NCBI GenBank assembly: GCA_905197435.1
Contig: CAJJYX010000083.1
Location: forward strand, 1-13,302
DNA: 13,302 nt
Origin: an uncultured Bacteroides sp.
GTDB lineage: Bacteria; Bacteroidota; Bacteroidia; Bacteroidales; Bacteroidaceae
Direction: 5' to 3'
Both the position numbers and the translations under genes were made by a program. Each line of letters starts with the position of its first letter. The first letter of the stretch is position 1. This document shows positions 1 to 7,064 of this stretch, piece after piece. A model generated the notes under the pieces. It was not told the DNA's origin, ran no database searches, and worked only from the letters and a program-made list of their open reading frames with translations.

Positions 1-66
1 GAATATACAGACATACATATATACAGCATCTTGAAAGAAGAAGTGCTGGCCAACCTCAAACGATAA
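1..66 (+). CDS. C-terminal end of an unidentified upstream gene (5' end outside window)
   Basis: Frame 1 is open from the first base to a TAA at 64-66 and gives 21 residues ending ILKEEVLANLKR, a plausible charged helical C-terminus. The next gene starts 35 nt after this stop with no terminator and no recognisable promoter in the gap, so the two are probably co-transcribed. Too little is visible to name a family. The reading rests only on an open frame over 22 codons and on its position before a same-strand gene, so it could be chance. Confidence 0.5.
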   Translation, partial: EYTDIHIYSILKEEVLANLKR

Positions 67-101
67 AATATCAAATTATATATCAACTATTGAAATTATA
101 C

Positions 102-569
102 ATGGAACAACAACCTCATCTCAATGACCACAACAAGCAGGAGTACCCTCCTATGCATACAACGGAGCACATCATCAACCAAACCATGATAAGATTGTTC
201 GGTTGCGGCCGCTCCATATCAGCACATATAGAACGGAAAAAGAGCAAGCTGGACTATCAGCTTACAGCATGCCCTACAGAAAAAGAAGTAATGGCTCTGG
301 AAGAGGCGGTAAACAAAGTCATCGCCCGGCATCTGCCCATCACAACCAAATTCATCACACAAGAGGAAGCACAAGGGCGTTTCGACCTGAAACGCCTGCC
401 GGATGATGCTTCGGAAACAGTACGTGTCGTGGAAGTAGGCGATTACGACGAGTGCCTCTGTATTGGAGTACATGTAGGAAACACATCAGAAATCGGAACC
501 TTTAAAATTATCAGCCATGATTGGGACGAAGAAGCGAAACGATGGAGAATGCGTTTTAAATTAGTCTGA
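102..569 (+). CDS. AlaX-like tRNA-editing (tRNA_SAD) domain protein
   Basis: A 155-aa protein resembling the stand-alone editing domain of alanyl/threonyl-tRNA synthetases (AlaX family), which hydrolyses mis-charged aminoacyl-tRNA in the cytoplasm. The zinc-site pattern is present: HTTEH (His19, His23) near the N-terminus and CIGVH (Cys120, His124) near the C-terminus. The stretch CIGVHVGNTSEIGTFKI parallels the CGGTHV...EIGxFKI signature of AlaRS. The length fits the short AlaX class. I chose the ATG at 102 (MEQQPHLN). A TTG at 90 is possible but not needed, and an ATG at 153, which has a weak GGAG-like site 9 nt upstream, would put the zinc histidine at residue 2. The motifs make the fold and metal site likely. 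Which mis-charged tRNA is edited (Ala, Thr or other) cannot be told. It probably shares a transcript with the upstream gene. Confidence 0.8.
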   Translation: MEQQPHLNDHNKQEYPPMHTTEHIINQTMIRLFGCGRSISAHIERKKSKLDYQLTACPTEKEVMALEEAVNKVIARHLPITTKFITQEEAQGRFDLKRLPDDASETVRVVEVGDYDECLCIGVHVGNTSEIGTFKIISHDWDEEAKRWRMRFKLV

Positions 570-670
570 AAATCCATCAAAATAGGATAAAAAGATAGCA
601 AAATGGCATTAAGTAAGCAAATAAGTCAGCTCACCAATGACAAAAAGTCAATAAAGTCAATAAAAACCTG

Positions 671-687
671 TTGGCACGAGGTTTGCA
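671..687 (+). promoter_or_regulatory. sigma-54 (RpoN) promoter of the hsp20 gene
   Basis: TTGGCACGAGGTTTGCA is a full match to the sigma-54 consensus TGGCACG-N4-TTGCW. The GG of the -24 element (673-674) and the GC of the -12 element (685-686) are 12 bp apart. It lies upstream of hsp20 on the same strand and predicts a start near 698, leaving a leader of about 116 nt. A sigma-54 promoter needs an enhancer-binding activator. The GTCTAA palindromes found in front of the ABC operon are absent here, so another activator is likely. Candidate half-sites upstream are a TGAC-N5-GTCA dyad at 638-650 and AAGTCAATAA repeated with a 9-nt period at 645-663. Confidence 0.85.
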
Positions 688-813
688 ACATACTTAGTGA
701 ACGACGGTTCAAGAAACGAACGGTGGAAGTCCCCAAAGACAGACACCCAAGAAAAAGAATCGGAGTTCAAAACTAAATTGAATGTTTAACTTAAACAATA
801 GGAGACTATAACT

Positions 814-1257
814 ATGATGCCTGTAAGAAGAAACCAAAATTGGTTACCGAGTATTTTTAATGATTTCTTTGACAATGATTGGATGGTAAAAGCCAATGCC
901 ACTGCCCCTGCCATCAACGTATTCGAAACAGAAAAAGAATACAAAGTTGAATTGGCTGCCCCCGGTATGACCAAAGAAGACTTCAACGTTCACATTGATG
1001 AAGAAAACAATCTGGTCATCAGCATGGAAAAGAAAACCGAAAACAAGGAAGAGAACAGCAAGGACGAAAAGAAGGAAGGTCGCTACTTGCGCCGTGAGTT
1101 TTCATACACTAAGTTCCAGCAGACTATGATTCTTCCGGACGATGTTGATAAGGAAAAGATTGGCGCTCATGTAGAAAACGGTGTGTTGAACATTACATTG
1201 CCTAAATTCACAGAGGCTGAAAAAGAGAGGGTTAAAAAATTCATTGATGTAAAATAA
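814..1257 (+). CDS. Hsp20/alpha-crystallin small heat-shock protein
   Basis: A 147-aa cytoplasmic holdase chaperone of the Hsp20 family, which binds unfolding proteins independently of ATP. The alpha-crystallin domain covers about residues 30-131. It has the opening VELAAPGMTKEDF strand region and the closing G-V-L-x-I-x-L signature (ENGVLNITLPK, Gly123 to Leu129). The N-terminal arm (about 1-30) is rich in Phe, Trp and Asn, as in the family, and a very charged Lys/Glu loop lies at about 73-90. No clear C-terminal I-x-I motif is seen, so higher oligomer contacts may differ. The start at 814 is supported by AGGAGA at 800-805, 8 nt upstream; a second ATG at 817 is equally possible. It is monocistronic: a sigma-54 promoter precedes it and a strong terminator follows. 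Confidence 0.95.
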   Translation: MMPVRRNQNWLPSIFNDFFDNDWMVKANATAPAINVFETEKEYKVELAAPGMTKEDFNVHIDEENNLVISMEKKTENKEENSKDEKKEGRYLRREFSYTKFQQTMILPDDVDKEKIGAHVENGVLNITLPKFTEAEKERVKKFIDVK

Positions 1258-1290
1258 CCCCCGTCCTTTAAAATGTCGAGCATATAAATT

Positions 1291-1341
1291 AAACTGTGTC
1301 AGCAAAGAATTAGACATTAACTTTGCTGGCACAGTTTTTTT
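1291..1341. terminator. Strong hairpin terminator between convergent genes
   Basis: The arm at 1291-1307 pairs with 1321-1337 (AAACTGTGTCAGCAAAG against CTTTGCTGGCACAGTTT), a stem of about 17 bp with one G-T wobble and a 13-nt loop. On the + strand it runs into a T tract ending at 1341, ideal for intrinsic termination after hsp20. On the minus strand the stem is followed by TTTAATTT-like sequence. It lies 22 nt past the end of the convergent ABC permease gene, so it probably terminates both transcripts. Confidence 0.9.
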
Positions 1342-1363
1342 ATGGTAAGTGTTTCGGTATTTT

Positions 1364-3700
1364 TTATTCACTCTTGATGCTCTTCGCCGGATTCTCGTTG
1401 GCAATGTTCCAGGTACGCCATACAATACACGCTGCTATTATTGCCAGCAGCAGTATTATGACCACTCCAAAAGCTCCGAAACCAACATCTACTCGCTCTG
1501 CAAAACTATCCAGCCAACGCCGGCCGAAGATATAGGCGCAGATGCCTCCCAAGCAAACTCCCGGAATGGCAATCCAAGTGATTTCTTTTGTCAGCAAATG
1601 AATAATGCTCCCTGCTCCGGCACCATTTATTTTACGAACCGCAATCTCCTTACTGCGACGACGCACCTCATCATTGACATACCCCAACAGTCCCATCAAA
1701 GTAATGAAGAAAATGGAACAACTTGCCAGCAATACCACATTGCGGAAACGACGTACGTCCACATATTGCTCTTTCAGTTCCTGCTCCAAAGAAGTGAATA
1801 CGACATCATCTGTAGGAAACATTTCCTGCATCAAACGATTGAGCGCTGCGAGGTTCTCACCAAATGGCTCTTTCAAACGCAAATAATGCGTCCTTCCCCA
1901 ATTATCATTGACAACCAAAACAATGGGCGATTGTTCCTTAAAAGCACTGTTGACCGGATAGTCTTCCATGACCCCCACTACAATAAAATTAGTACTAATC
2001 CATTTTACCATACGCCCTACCGCGCTGCCGGTCCACCCCGCCTGCCTGACAAAGGTTTGATTGACAATCAACTCATTGTTTTCCGTCAATGCTGTTCCAT
2101 TGCTTTTTGCAGAAGAAAAATTGCGTCCCTCTATCAGCCTGATTCTCATCATAGGTAAAAAGCTATGGGTTACCCAATCAAGCCGGGTAGCTACTTTATG
2201 CCCATCCCCCGTATCAAATGTATCGCCACTATATCCTTCAGTGATGAGCTGACCTGAACAAGTATAACTTTCTACCATGGGCAAATTGCTAAAAAGAGCG
2301 ACCTTGTTTTCGTAATCGCCTCCTACATCTGCCCAACAGGTCACTACGCGCGTAGGGTCATACTTCAAGGGACGGTTTATAACCTGATGATACTGACACA
2401 AAACCACCAACAGGAAACAAAAGATAAACGAAACCCCTATGAACTGAACGAACAGCAACGGACGTTTCCAGGAAGTATTACGTTCGGTGTAACGGCGGAA
2501 CACTTGCGTAACCGGTATGGACGAGAATACCCATGCGGGCAATACACCTGCCAATAACAGAACGGACAAAACCACCACTCCTGGTACCCATAAGTTATGT
2601 ACTGTAAACAGCGACAAGAGCCTGGCTGCCGCCATTTCCTCGACAAAGTCACGGAAGAGATACATCAGTCCGCCTGTCAGGACTACCGAGAACAGTATCA
2701 ATATGGCAGTCTCATTCAAGAACAGTCCGAATATGGTGCTATTTGCCGCACCGTTGCATTTATGCACCCCTACTTCCTTGGCACGTCTCGCCAAAGAAGA
2801 CAAAGAAATCAGCACATAGTTGAATGCAGCTATCAACAGAATAGCTATCGCCAGTATGGTCATTACCATCACCATTGTAGAGACGGTGGAGTTCTGCATA
2901 TGCAAATCCGTCAAAGGCCGGAAATCGATAGTCCACCTGTTATTGGCATCCTCGTTGAAACGGGGCAGGTATTTCTTAATCATTTCCGGCACCCTTGCTT
3001 CTACCAATGGAATGTCTTTCTCCGGATTCTTGAAACGGACCAGAGAGGCATAACTGATATCAAATCCCCATCCTCCACGTTTGTTATTCCAAAAGTATGC
3101 CATGGAAGCCACTACTTGGAAAGGTACATCCGTGTTCTCGGGCAGGTCTTCGAAAATACCACGTACCGTCATCGGCTCTTTTCTGTCGAGATACAACTGT
3201 TTGCCGATGACAGTGGTCAGTTCAGCGCCTTCACGTATTTTATCTGCCAACGAACGTGAGATGAATATATTCCCGTCTGTTTTCAAGTCTTCAGAATTGC
3301 CAGCCAGTAACTTAATCCCCATAGTGGAAAAGAGATGGCTGTCTGCATAAATGGTACGCTGCGATAAACGCACATTGCCATAATAGAAGATTAGTTCCCA
3401 CGAATCCCGCCAGACAGTTGCATCTTCCACCTGTTCGGGAAAGTTCTCACGCATGGCTTCGGCAAAAGGGCCATAAGTATACGGAGAGCCTTCATCCGGT
3501 ACACTGTTCAGCAGGTTGGTCATATAGGCCAGGTAAAGTTGTTCCGGCTTATCGAAAGAACGATTATAACTCAACTGAAAAGCTACACAGGCAAACAACA
3601 GAATACCAATGAAAAGACCCAGTGTCAATGAAATCGTTTTGGTCAAGTTATTGCTACGTCCACGCAACAACATTAAGACACTATAGTAAAGTCGTCTCAT
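1364..3700 (-). CDS. FtsX/MacB-family ABC transporter permease, 8 TM (copy B)
   Basis: A 778-aa inner-membrane permease, last gene of the ABC operon. Hydrophobic segments suggest TM1 at 21-42, then a large extracytoplasmic MacB_PCD-like domain (about 43-270), three TMs (about 274-300, 328-349, 371-395), a fifth TM (413-436), a second extracytoplasmic domain (about 437-648) and three final TMs (about 652-673, 707-725, 741-761). The two FtsX halves each carry the cytoplasmic coupling signature: EVGVHKCNGA (309-318) and RRRSKEIAVRKINGA (680-694). The C-terminus NENPAKSIKSE is shared with copy A (NENPVNSIKSE). The gene begins 18 nt after the ATPase stop. Members of this superfamily export peptides or lipoproteins, or transmit mechanical signals to envelope proteins. 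The substrate is unknown here, and no periplasmic adaptor or outer-membrane channel is encoded in the window. Confidence 0.93.
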   Translation of the reverse strand: MRRLYYSVLMLLRGRSNNLTKTISLTLGLFIGILLFACVAFQLSYNRSFDKPEQLYLAYMTNLLNSVPDEGSPYTYGPFAEAMRENFPEQVEDATVWRDSWELIFYYGNVRLSQRTIYADSHLFSTMGIKLLAGNSEDLKTDGNIFISRSLADKIREGAELTTVIGKQLYLDRKEPMTVRGIFEDLPENTDVPFQVVASMAYFWNNKRGGWGFDISYASLVRFKNPEKDIPLVEARVPEMIKKYLPRFNEDANNRWTIDFRPLTDLHMQNSTVSTMVMVMTILAIAILLIAAFNYVLISLSSLARRAKEVGVHKCNGAANSTIFGLFLNETAILILFSVVLTGGLMYLFRDFVEEMAAARLLSLFTVHNLWVPGVVVLSVLLLAGVLPAWVFSSIPVTQVFRRYTERNTSWKRPLLFVQFIGVSFIFCFLLVVLCQYHQVINRPLKYDPTRVVTCWADVGGDYENKVALFSNLPMVESYTCSGQLITEGYSGDTFDTGDGHKVATRLDWVTHSFLPMMRIRLIEGRNFSSAKSNGTALTENNELIVNQTFVRQAGWTGSAVGRMVKWISTNFIVVGVMEDYPVNSAFKEQSPIVLVVNDNWGRTHYLRLKEPFGENLAALNRLMQEMFPTDDVVFTSLEQELKEQYVDVRRFRNVVLLASCSIFFITLMGLLGYVNDEVRRRSKEIAVRKINGAGAGSIIHLLTKEITWIAIPGVCLGGICAYIFGRRWLDSFAERVDVGFGAFGVVIILLLAIIAACIVWRTWNIANENPAKSIKSE

Positions 3701-3718
3701 GAATCAATTCTGATTATA

Positions 3719-4411
3719 TCAAAGTTCTTGGGCCGCAATGCTTGCCACCACGCTACCGTCGAACAGATGTACCGTGCGGTGTGCAAAACTGGCATCATGC
3801 TGGGAGTGGGTTACCATAATAATCGTAGTACCTTCCTTATTCAGTTCCGTCAGGAGGTTCATCACTTCGGCACCATTCTTGGAATCCAAATTACCGGTAG
3901 GCTCATCGGCAAGTATCAGCTTGGGATTGGTTACGACTGCACGGGCAATGGCCACACGCTGCTGCTGACCACCGGAAAGCTGTTGTGGAAAGTGTTTGGC
4001 ACGGTGGCTGATATTCATCCGTTTCAGAATATCCTCTACCATGCGTTTACGCTCACTTGCCTTCACGCCGAGGTATGTAAGGGGAAGTTCCACATTCTCG
4101 TACACATTCAGTTCGTCTATCAGATTGAAGCTCTGGAACACAAATCCTAACTTGCCCTTGCGTACACGGGTACGTTCCTTTTCCTTCAAATCGGCCACTT
4201 CCTGTCCTAAGAGCTTGTAACTGCCTTCCGTAGGATTGTCCAGCAACCCAAGGATATTCAACAAGGTTGACTTGCCACAACCGGACGGCCCCATAATGGC
4301 TACAAACTCTCCCTCTTTTACATCGAGGCTTACGTGGTTCAGTGCTACTGTCTCTACTTCCGAAGTACGGAATACTTTGCTGATGTTGTTAATCTCAATC
4401 ATGATATTCAT
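3719..4411 (-). CDS. ABC transporter ATPase of the LolD/MacB type
   Basis: A 230-aa cytoplasmic ATP-binding subunit that would power the two flanking permeases. The motifs are complete: Walker A GPSGCGKST (41-49), Q-loop Gln93 (VFQSFNLI), signature LSGGQQQ (145-151), Walker B LILADEP with Asp169/Glu170, D-loop NLDS, and H-loop His202. Length and sequence style match the LolD/MacB/FtsE group that pairs with FtsX-fold permeases. It lies 17 nt after permease A and 18 nt before permease B, so it belongs to the same transcript. The start could be the first ATG (4411) or the in-frame ATG three codons later (4402, MIEINN), which is closer to the usual family start. LolD itself is not claimed, because the partner permeases are twice the size of LolC/LolE. 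Confidence 0.95.
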   Translation of the reverse strand: MNIMIEINNISKVFRTSEVETVALNHVSLDVKEGEFVAIMGPSGCGKSTLLNILGLLDNPTEGSYKLLGQEVADLKEKERTRVRKGKLGFVFQSFNLIDELNVYENVELPLTYLGVKASERKRMVEDILKRMNISHRAKHFPQQLSGGQQQRVAIARAVVTNPKLILADEPTGNLDSKNGAEVMNLLTELNKEGTTIIMVTHSQHDASFAHRTVHLFDGSVVASIAAQEL

Positions 4412-4428
4412 TTTTTATTGTTTTATTA

Positions 4429-6741
4429 TTATTCACTCTTAATACTGTTTACCGGATTCTCGTTTGCTATCCGCCAAGACTTCCAAAGCACGCAGGCTAC
4501 GATAATCACCAGATTGATTATCATGACCAGTACGTACACTGCCCAACCGATGGGAATACGTTCCGCGAACTGTTCCATCCACATTCCGTTGACATACCAT
4601 GCCAATGCCGTACCGATGACAACTGCCGGAGCTGCCACAATGAGTATATCCTTAGACAACATTTCCAAGATGCCGGAGGCCTCTGCCCCATTCACTTTAC
4701 GGATGGCGATCTCTTTGCTGCGGCGACGTACCTCGTCAGTGGTATACCCAATCAGTCCCATCAGCATGATGAAGAACATCGTCACTGCCGCCATCAAAGT
4801 TGCATTGCGGAATACACGGACAGAATTATAGCTGTTCTCTATCTTTTTCTCATAACCGGTAAAGTCAATGGTCTGGTCATGGAAAGCCTCGGCCACATCG
4901 TGATTCAACTTCTGCAGATTTTCTGCAAAAGGTTCCTTTAAGCGGACATGTATCGTTCCATTAAAATTCTTGTTTCCCCTGGCTATGAAAGGCATCTTTC
5001 CATTTCTGAAACTCTCTATCTGGAAATCCTTCAACTGCCCTACAACCTTAAAAGTATTCCCCTCGGTATATACCGTACGGCCTATGACATCATCTCCCCA
5101 ATGCATCATCTCTGCAAAAGTCTCGTTCACCACTACCTCCTCTCTATCGCGTGCCATACGCCCCGCCTTTATGGTCATCCCCATCAAAGCAGGAAAGTCC
5201 TCGCGCATGTAATACGAAGAACGGCAAGAGAAAAGTGCCTGCCCGCTCTCATTCTTAATCATCGAACCGCTATACCCGTTGATGGGAGTGCTGTTGGCAC
5301 TGGACACGGCTTCCACGTAAGGCAGTCCTTTGAAGAACTGATATGCCGCGTCACGCGTTTCTTCATTGCTCCAATAGGCACTGCCTACGGCTATCCGCTT
5401 TGGATTATACCCCATGTCTTTTTGCAGTACATACTGATATTGCGACATCACCACACACATCAATCCACTGATGAATGCCACGCCTGCAAACTGAACAAAC
5501 AGTAACGGACGCTTCCAGCCCTTCTTCCCCTCAGTATAGCGACGGAACACCTGCGATACAGGAATACGGGCAAAGAGTCTGCCGGGCAATACACCTCCTA
5601 CTATAAACAACAAAAGCACTACCGACAACGGTACCCAGATACGCTCCGGAGCCAGCAAGGTGGAAAGCTTCACAACGACCGTATCTTCCACAAAATCACG
5701 GAAGTTAAGCATTAGCAGTACCATGAGCAACAATGCCGCCACGATGATGATGCCCGTTTCCAGCAAAAACATACCGAAAACCGTGCCACCGCTTGCACCA
5801 CTGCATTTATGTACGCCTATCGACTTAGCACGGTGGCTTAAAGAGGAAATGGAAATCAATACATAATTCAACGCTGCAATGAACAGAATGGCAAACCCAA
5901 GAATACTCATGATGTTGCGCATCCGCCGTACATCATCATAATTGCGATATGTATCACGGATTGGTTGCACAAAAGCCGTATAGCCAAACTCTTTTTTATC
6001 TTCTGCCGGGCGGTATTTATCTATCATAGCGTCAATACGCGCATTTACAACAGTCTTGTCTGCGCCGGGACGGAAACGGATAAACTCCACCCAACTGTCT
6101 CCCCCGCTCCACGAGTAATTATTCCAGTTGCGACTCCACAAAGTAGGCATCGAGATAACGGCATCCGGATTGATCGTAGCATTTTCGGGCAGATTGGCAT
6201 AGACTCCTTTTACTGTCAAATCTATCTGATGGTCATAGCTAAGCATTTTTCCTACCGGATTCTCCTCACCGAATACTTTCCGGGCCAAGCGTTCACTTAA
6301 GAAAACAACATCTTTCTGCACCAAGTCCTTCTCGGGATTTCCATTCAGGACTTCGATGCCCATGGTACGGAAGAAAAGCGAATCGGCTGCAATCTTCTTC
6401 TCATTGAAACGCACGCTTCCATTGTAAAGAGGAGCAGATACCATAGAGCTCAAACTTACTGCCGATTCCACCTCTTTGGGAAAGTTCTCCAAAATAGCTC
6501 CTGCCACAGGACCGCAATTCCACTCCTGAGGTTCAAACGTCTCTCCTTTCACCGAGAATATTGACCACACTTGATACAGATTATCATAATCCTTAAAACA
6601 AGTGTCAAAACTCTGTTCATACGCTACGCGGGAAAACAACAAAATACTCATCGTCAATCCCAATCCCAAAGAAATAACCTTGATGATATTTGAGCCACGT
6701 CCCCGTAGCAAAGTCTGAATTACATAATAGATTTGTTTCAT
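4429..6741 (-). CDS. FtsX/MacB-family ABC transporter permease, 8 TM (copy A)
   Basis: A 770-aa inner-membrane permease, first gene of the ABC operon and paralogue of copy B. Predicted layout: TM1 21-40, extracytoplasmic MacB_PCD-like domain about 41-272, TMs at 276-298, 327-346 and 369-391, TM5 412-432, second extracytoplasmic domain about 433-643, TMs at 645-665, 699-718 and 732-752. Coupling motifs recur in both halves: SIGVHKCSGA (307-316) and RRRSKEIAIRKVNGA (672-686). TM3-TM4 and the RIPVSQVFRRYTEG linker also parallel copy B (SIPVTQVFRRYTER). The product probably forms a heterodimer with copy B. The ATG at 6741 follows a sigma-54 promoter by about 32 nt; no good Shine-Dalgarno sequence is visible. 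Transport substrate unknown. Confidence 0.93.
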   Translation of the reverse strand: MKQIYYVIQTLLRGRGSNIIKVISLGLGLTMSILLFSRVAYEQSFDTCFKDYDNLYQVWSIFSVKGETFEPQEWNCGPVAGAILENFPKEVESAVSLSSMVSAPLYNGSVRFNEKKIAADSLFFRTMGIEVLNGNPEKDLVQKDVVFLSERLARKVFGEENPVGKMLSYDHQIDLTVKGVYANLPENATINPDAVISMPTLWSRNWNNYSWSGGDSWVEFIRFRPGADKTVVNARIDAMIDKYRPAEDKKEFGYTAFVQPIRDTYRNYDDVRRMRNIMSILGFAILFIAALNYVLISISSLSHRAKSIGVHKCSGASGGTVFGMFLLETGIIIVAALLLMVLLMLNFRDFVEDTVVVKLSTLLAPERIWVPLSVVLLLFIVGGVLPGRLFARIPVSQVFRRYTEGKKGWKRPLLFVQFAGVAFISGLMCVVMSQYQYVLQKDMGYNPKRIAVGSAYWSNEETRDAAYQFFKGLPYVEAVSSANSTPINGYSGSMIKNESGQALFSCRSSYYMREDFPALMGMTIKAGRMARDREEVVVNETFAEMMHWGDDVIGRTVYTEGNTFKVVGQLKDFQIESFRNGKMPFIARGNKNFNGTIHVRLKEPFAENLQKLNHDVAEAFHDQTIDFTGYEKKIENSYNSVRVFRNATLMAAVTMFFIMLMGLIGYTTDEVRRRSKEIAIRKVNGAEASGILEMLSKDILIVAAPAVVIGTALAWYVNGMWMEQFAERIPIGWAVYVLVMIINLVIIVACVLWKSWRIANENPVNSIKSE

Positions 6742-6783
6742 TCTGTTTATCGTTTATTAGATACATTTTCTTGCTTTTTATAT

Positions 6784-6800
6784 TGCAGAAAGCGTGCCAA
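6784..6800 (-). promoter_or_regulatory. sigma-54 promoter of the ABC transporter operon
   Basis: Read on the minus strand the sequence is TTGGCACGCTTTCTGCA. The -24 element TGGCACG is perfect, and the -12 element is CTGCA instead of TTGCA, with the essential GC kept 12 bp from the GG (6798-6797 and 6786-6785). The predicted start is near 6773, giving a leader of about 32 nt before permease A. The divergently encoded neighbour is a sigma-54 activator, which supports the reading. Confidence 0.85.
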
Positions 6801-6853
6801 AGTACATATACAACTGATTATCAACACACAAAACATTGCAATAGAAAAAGAAA

Positions 6854-6891
6854 GTGTCTAAAATTTAGACACTGCCGTCTAAAAATTAGAC
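6854..6891. promoter_or_regulatory. Tandem palindromic operator, predicted enhancer for the sigma-54 activator
   Basis: Two related dyads lie side by side. The first, GTGTCTAAAATTTAGACAC (6854-6872), is a perfect 9-bp inverted repeat around one central base. The second, GTCTAAAAATTAGAC (6877-6891), has the same half-site GTCTAA/TTAGAC with a 3-bp spacer. Their centres (6863 and 6884) are 21 bp apart, two helical turns, so two dimers would sit on the same DNA face. Measured to the predicted ABC start they lie at about -90 and -111, the usual range of NtrC-type upstream activating sequences. Binding by the adjacent response regulator is inferred. Confidence 0.8.
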
Positions 6892-7033
6892 AGAAGACTT
6901 CAGGTCAGACTCATAGAGCAGAAAAAAGGAGAAATACAGTTCCAATATAATTTTAAACACAACTAAATTACCAGCCAATGAACTGTAAAACAGAAAACTT
7001 TGGATTTCACCAAATAGAATGCAGATAAATCAC

Positions 7034-7041
7034 TAACTTTG
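7034..7041 (+). promoter_or_regulatory. Possible housekeeping -7 element of the two-component operon
   Basis: TAACTTTG fits the Bacteroides -7 consensus TAnnTTTG and lies 23 nt before the regulator's ATG at 7065. A -33 TTTG at the proper 19-21 bp distance is not seen; the nearest one, at 6999-7002, is about 10 bp too far. The call therefore rests on one element and position. No sigma-54 site facing this gene was found, so the regulator probably does not autoactivate through sigma-54. Confidence 0.5.
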
Positions 7042-7064
7042 CCCGCAAGAAATATAAATAGCTT

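Noticed and set aside
90..101. TTG start for the AlaX-like gene
   Set aside because: The ATG at 102 gives a normal family N-terminus, and nothing supports use of the TTG four codons earlier.
1308..1320. TTAGACA half-site in the hsp20 terminator loop resembling the regulator dyads
   Set aside because: Only one half-site is present, inside a terminator loop downstream of both genes, so a regulatory role is unlikely.
1349..2158. Long + strand open frame (269 codons) opposite permease B
   Set aside because: It lies wholly antisense to a clear, motif-rich permease gene. Its translation is low-complexity, rich in His, Gln and Thr, with no domain, which is typical of an antisense shadow.
2597..3259. 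Second long + strand open frame (220 codons) opposite permease B
   Set aside because: Same reason: antisense to the permease, no recognisable motif, no promoter in front of it.
6983..6993. CTGT-AAA-ACAG dyad before the regulator gene
   Set aside because: It is only 4 bp per arm in AT-rich DNA, unrelated to the GTCTAA dyads, and likely chance.
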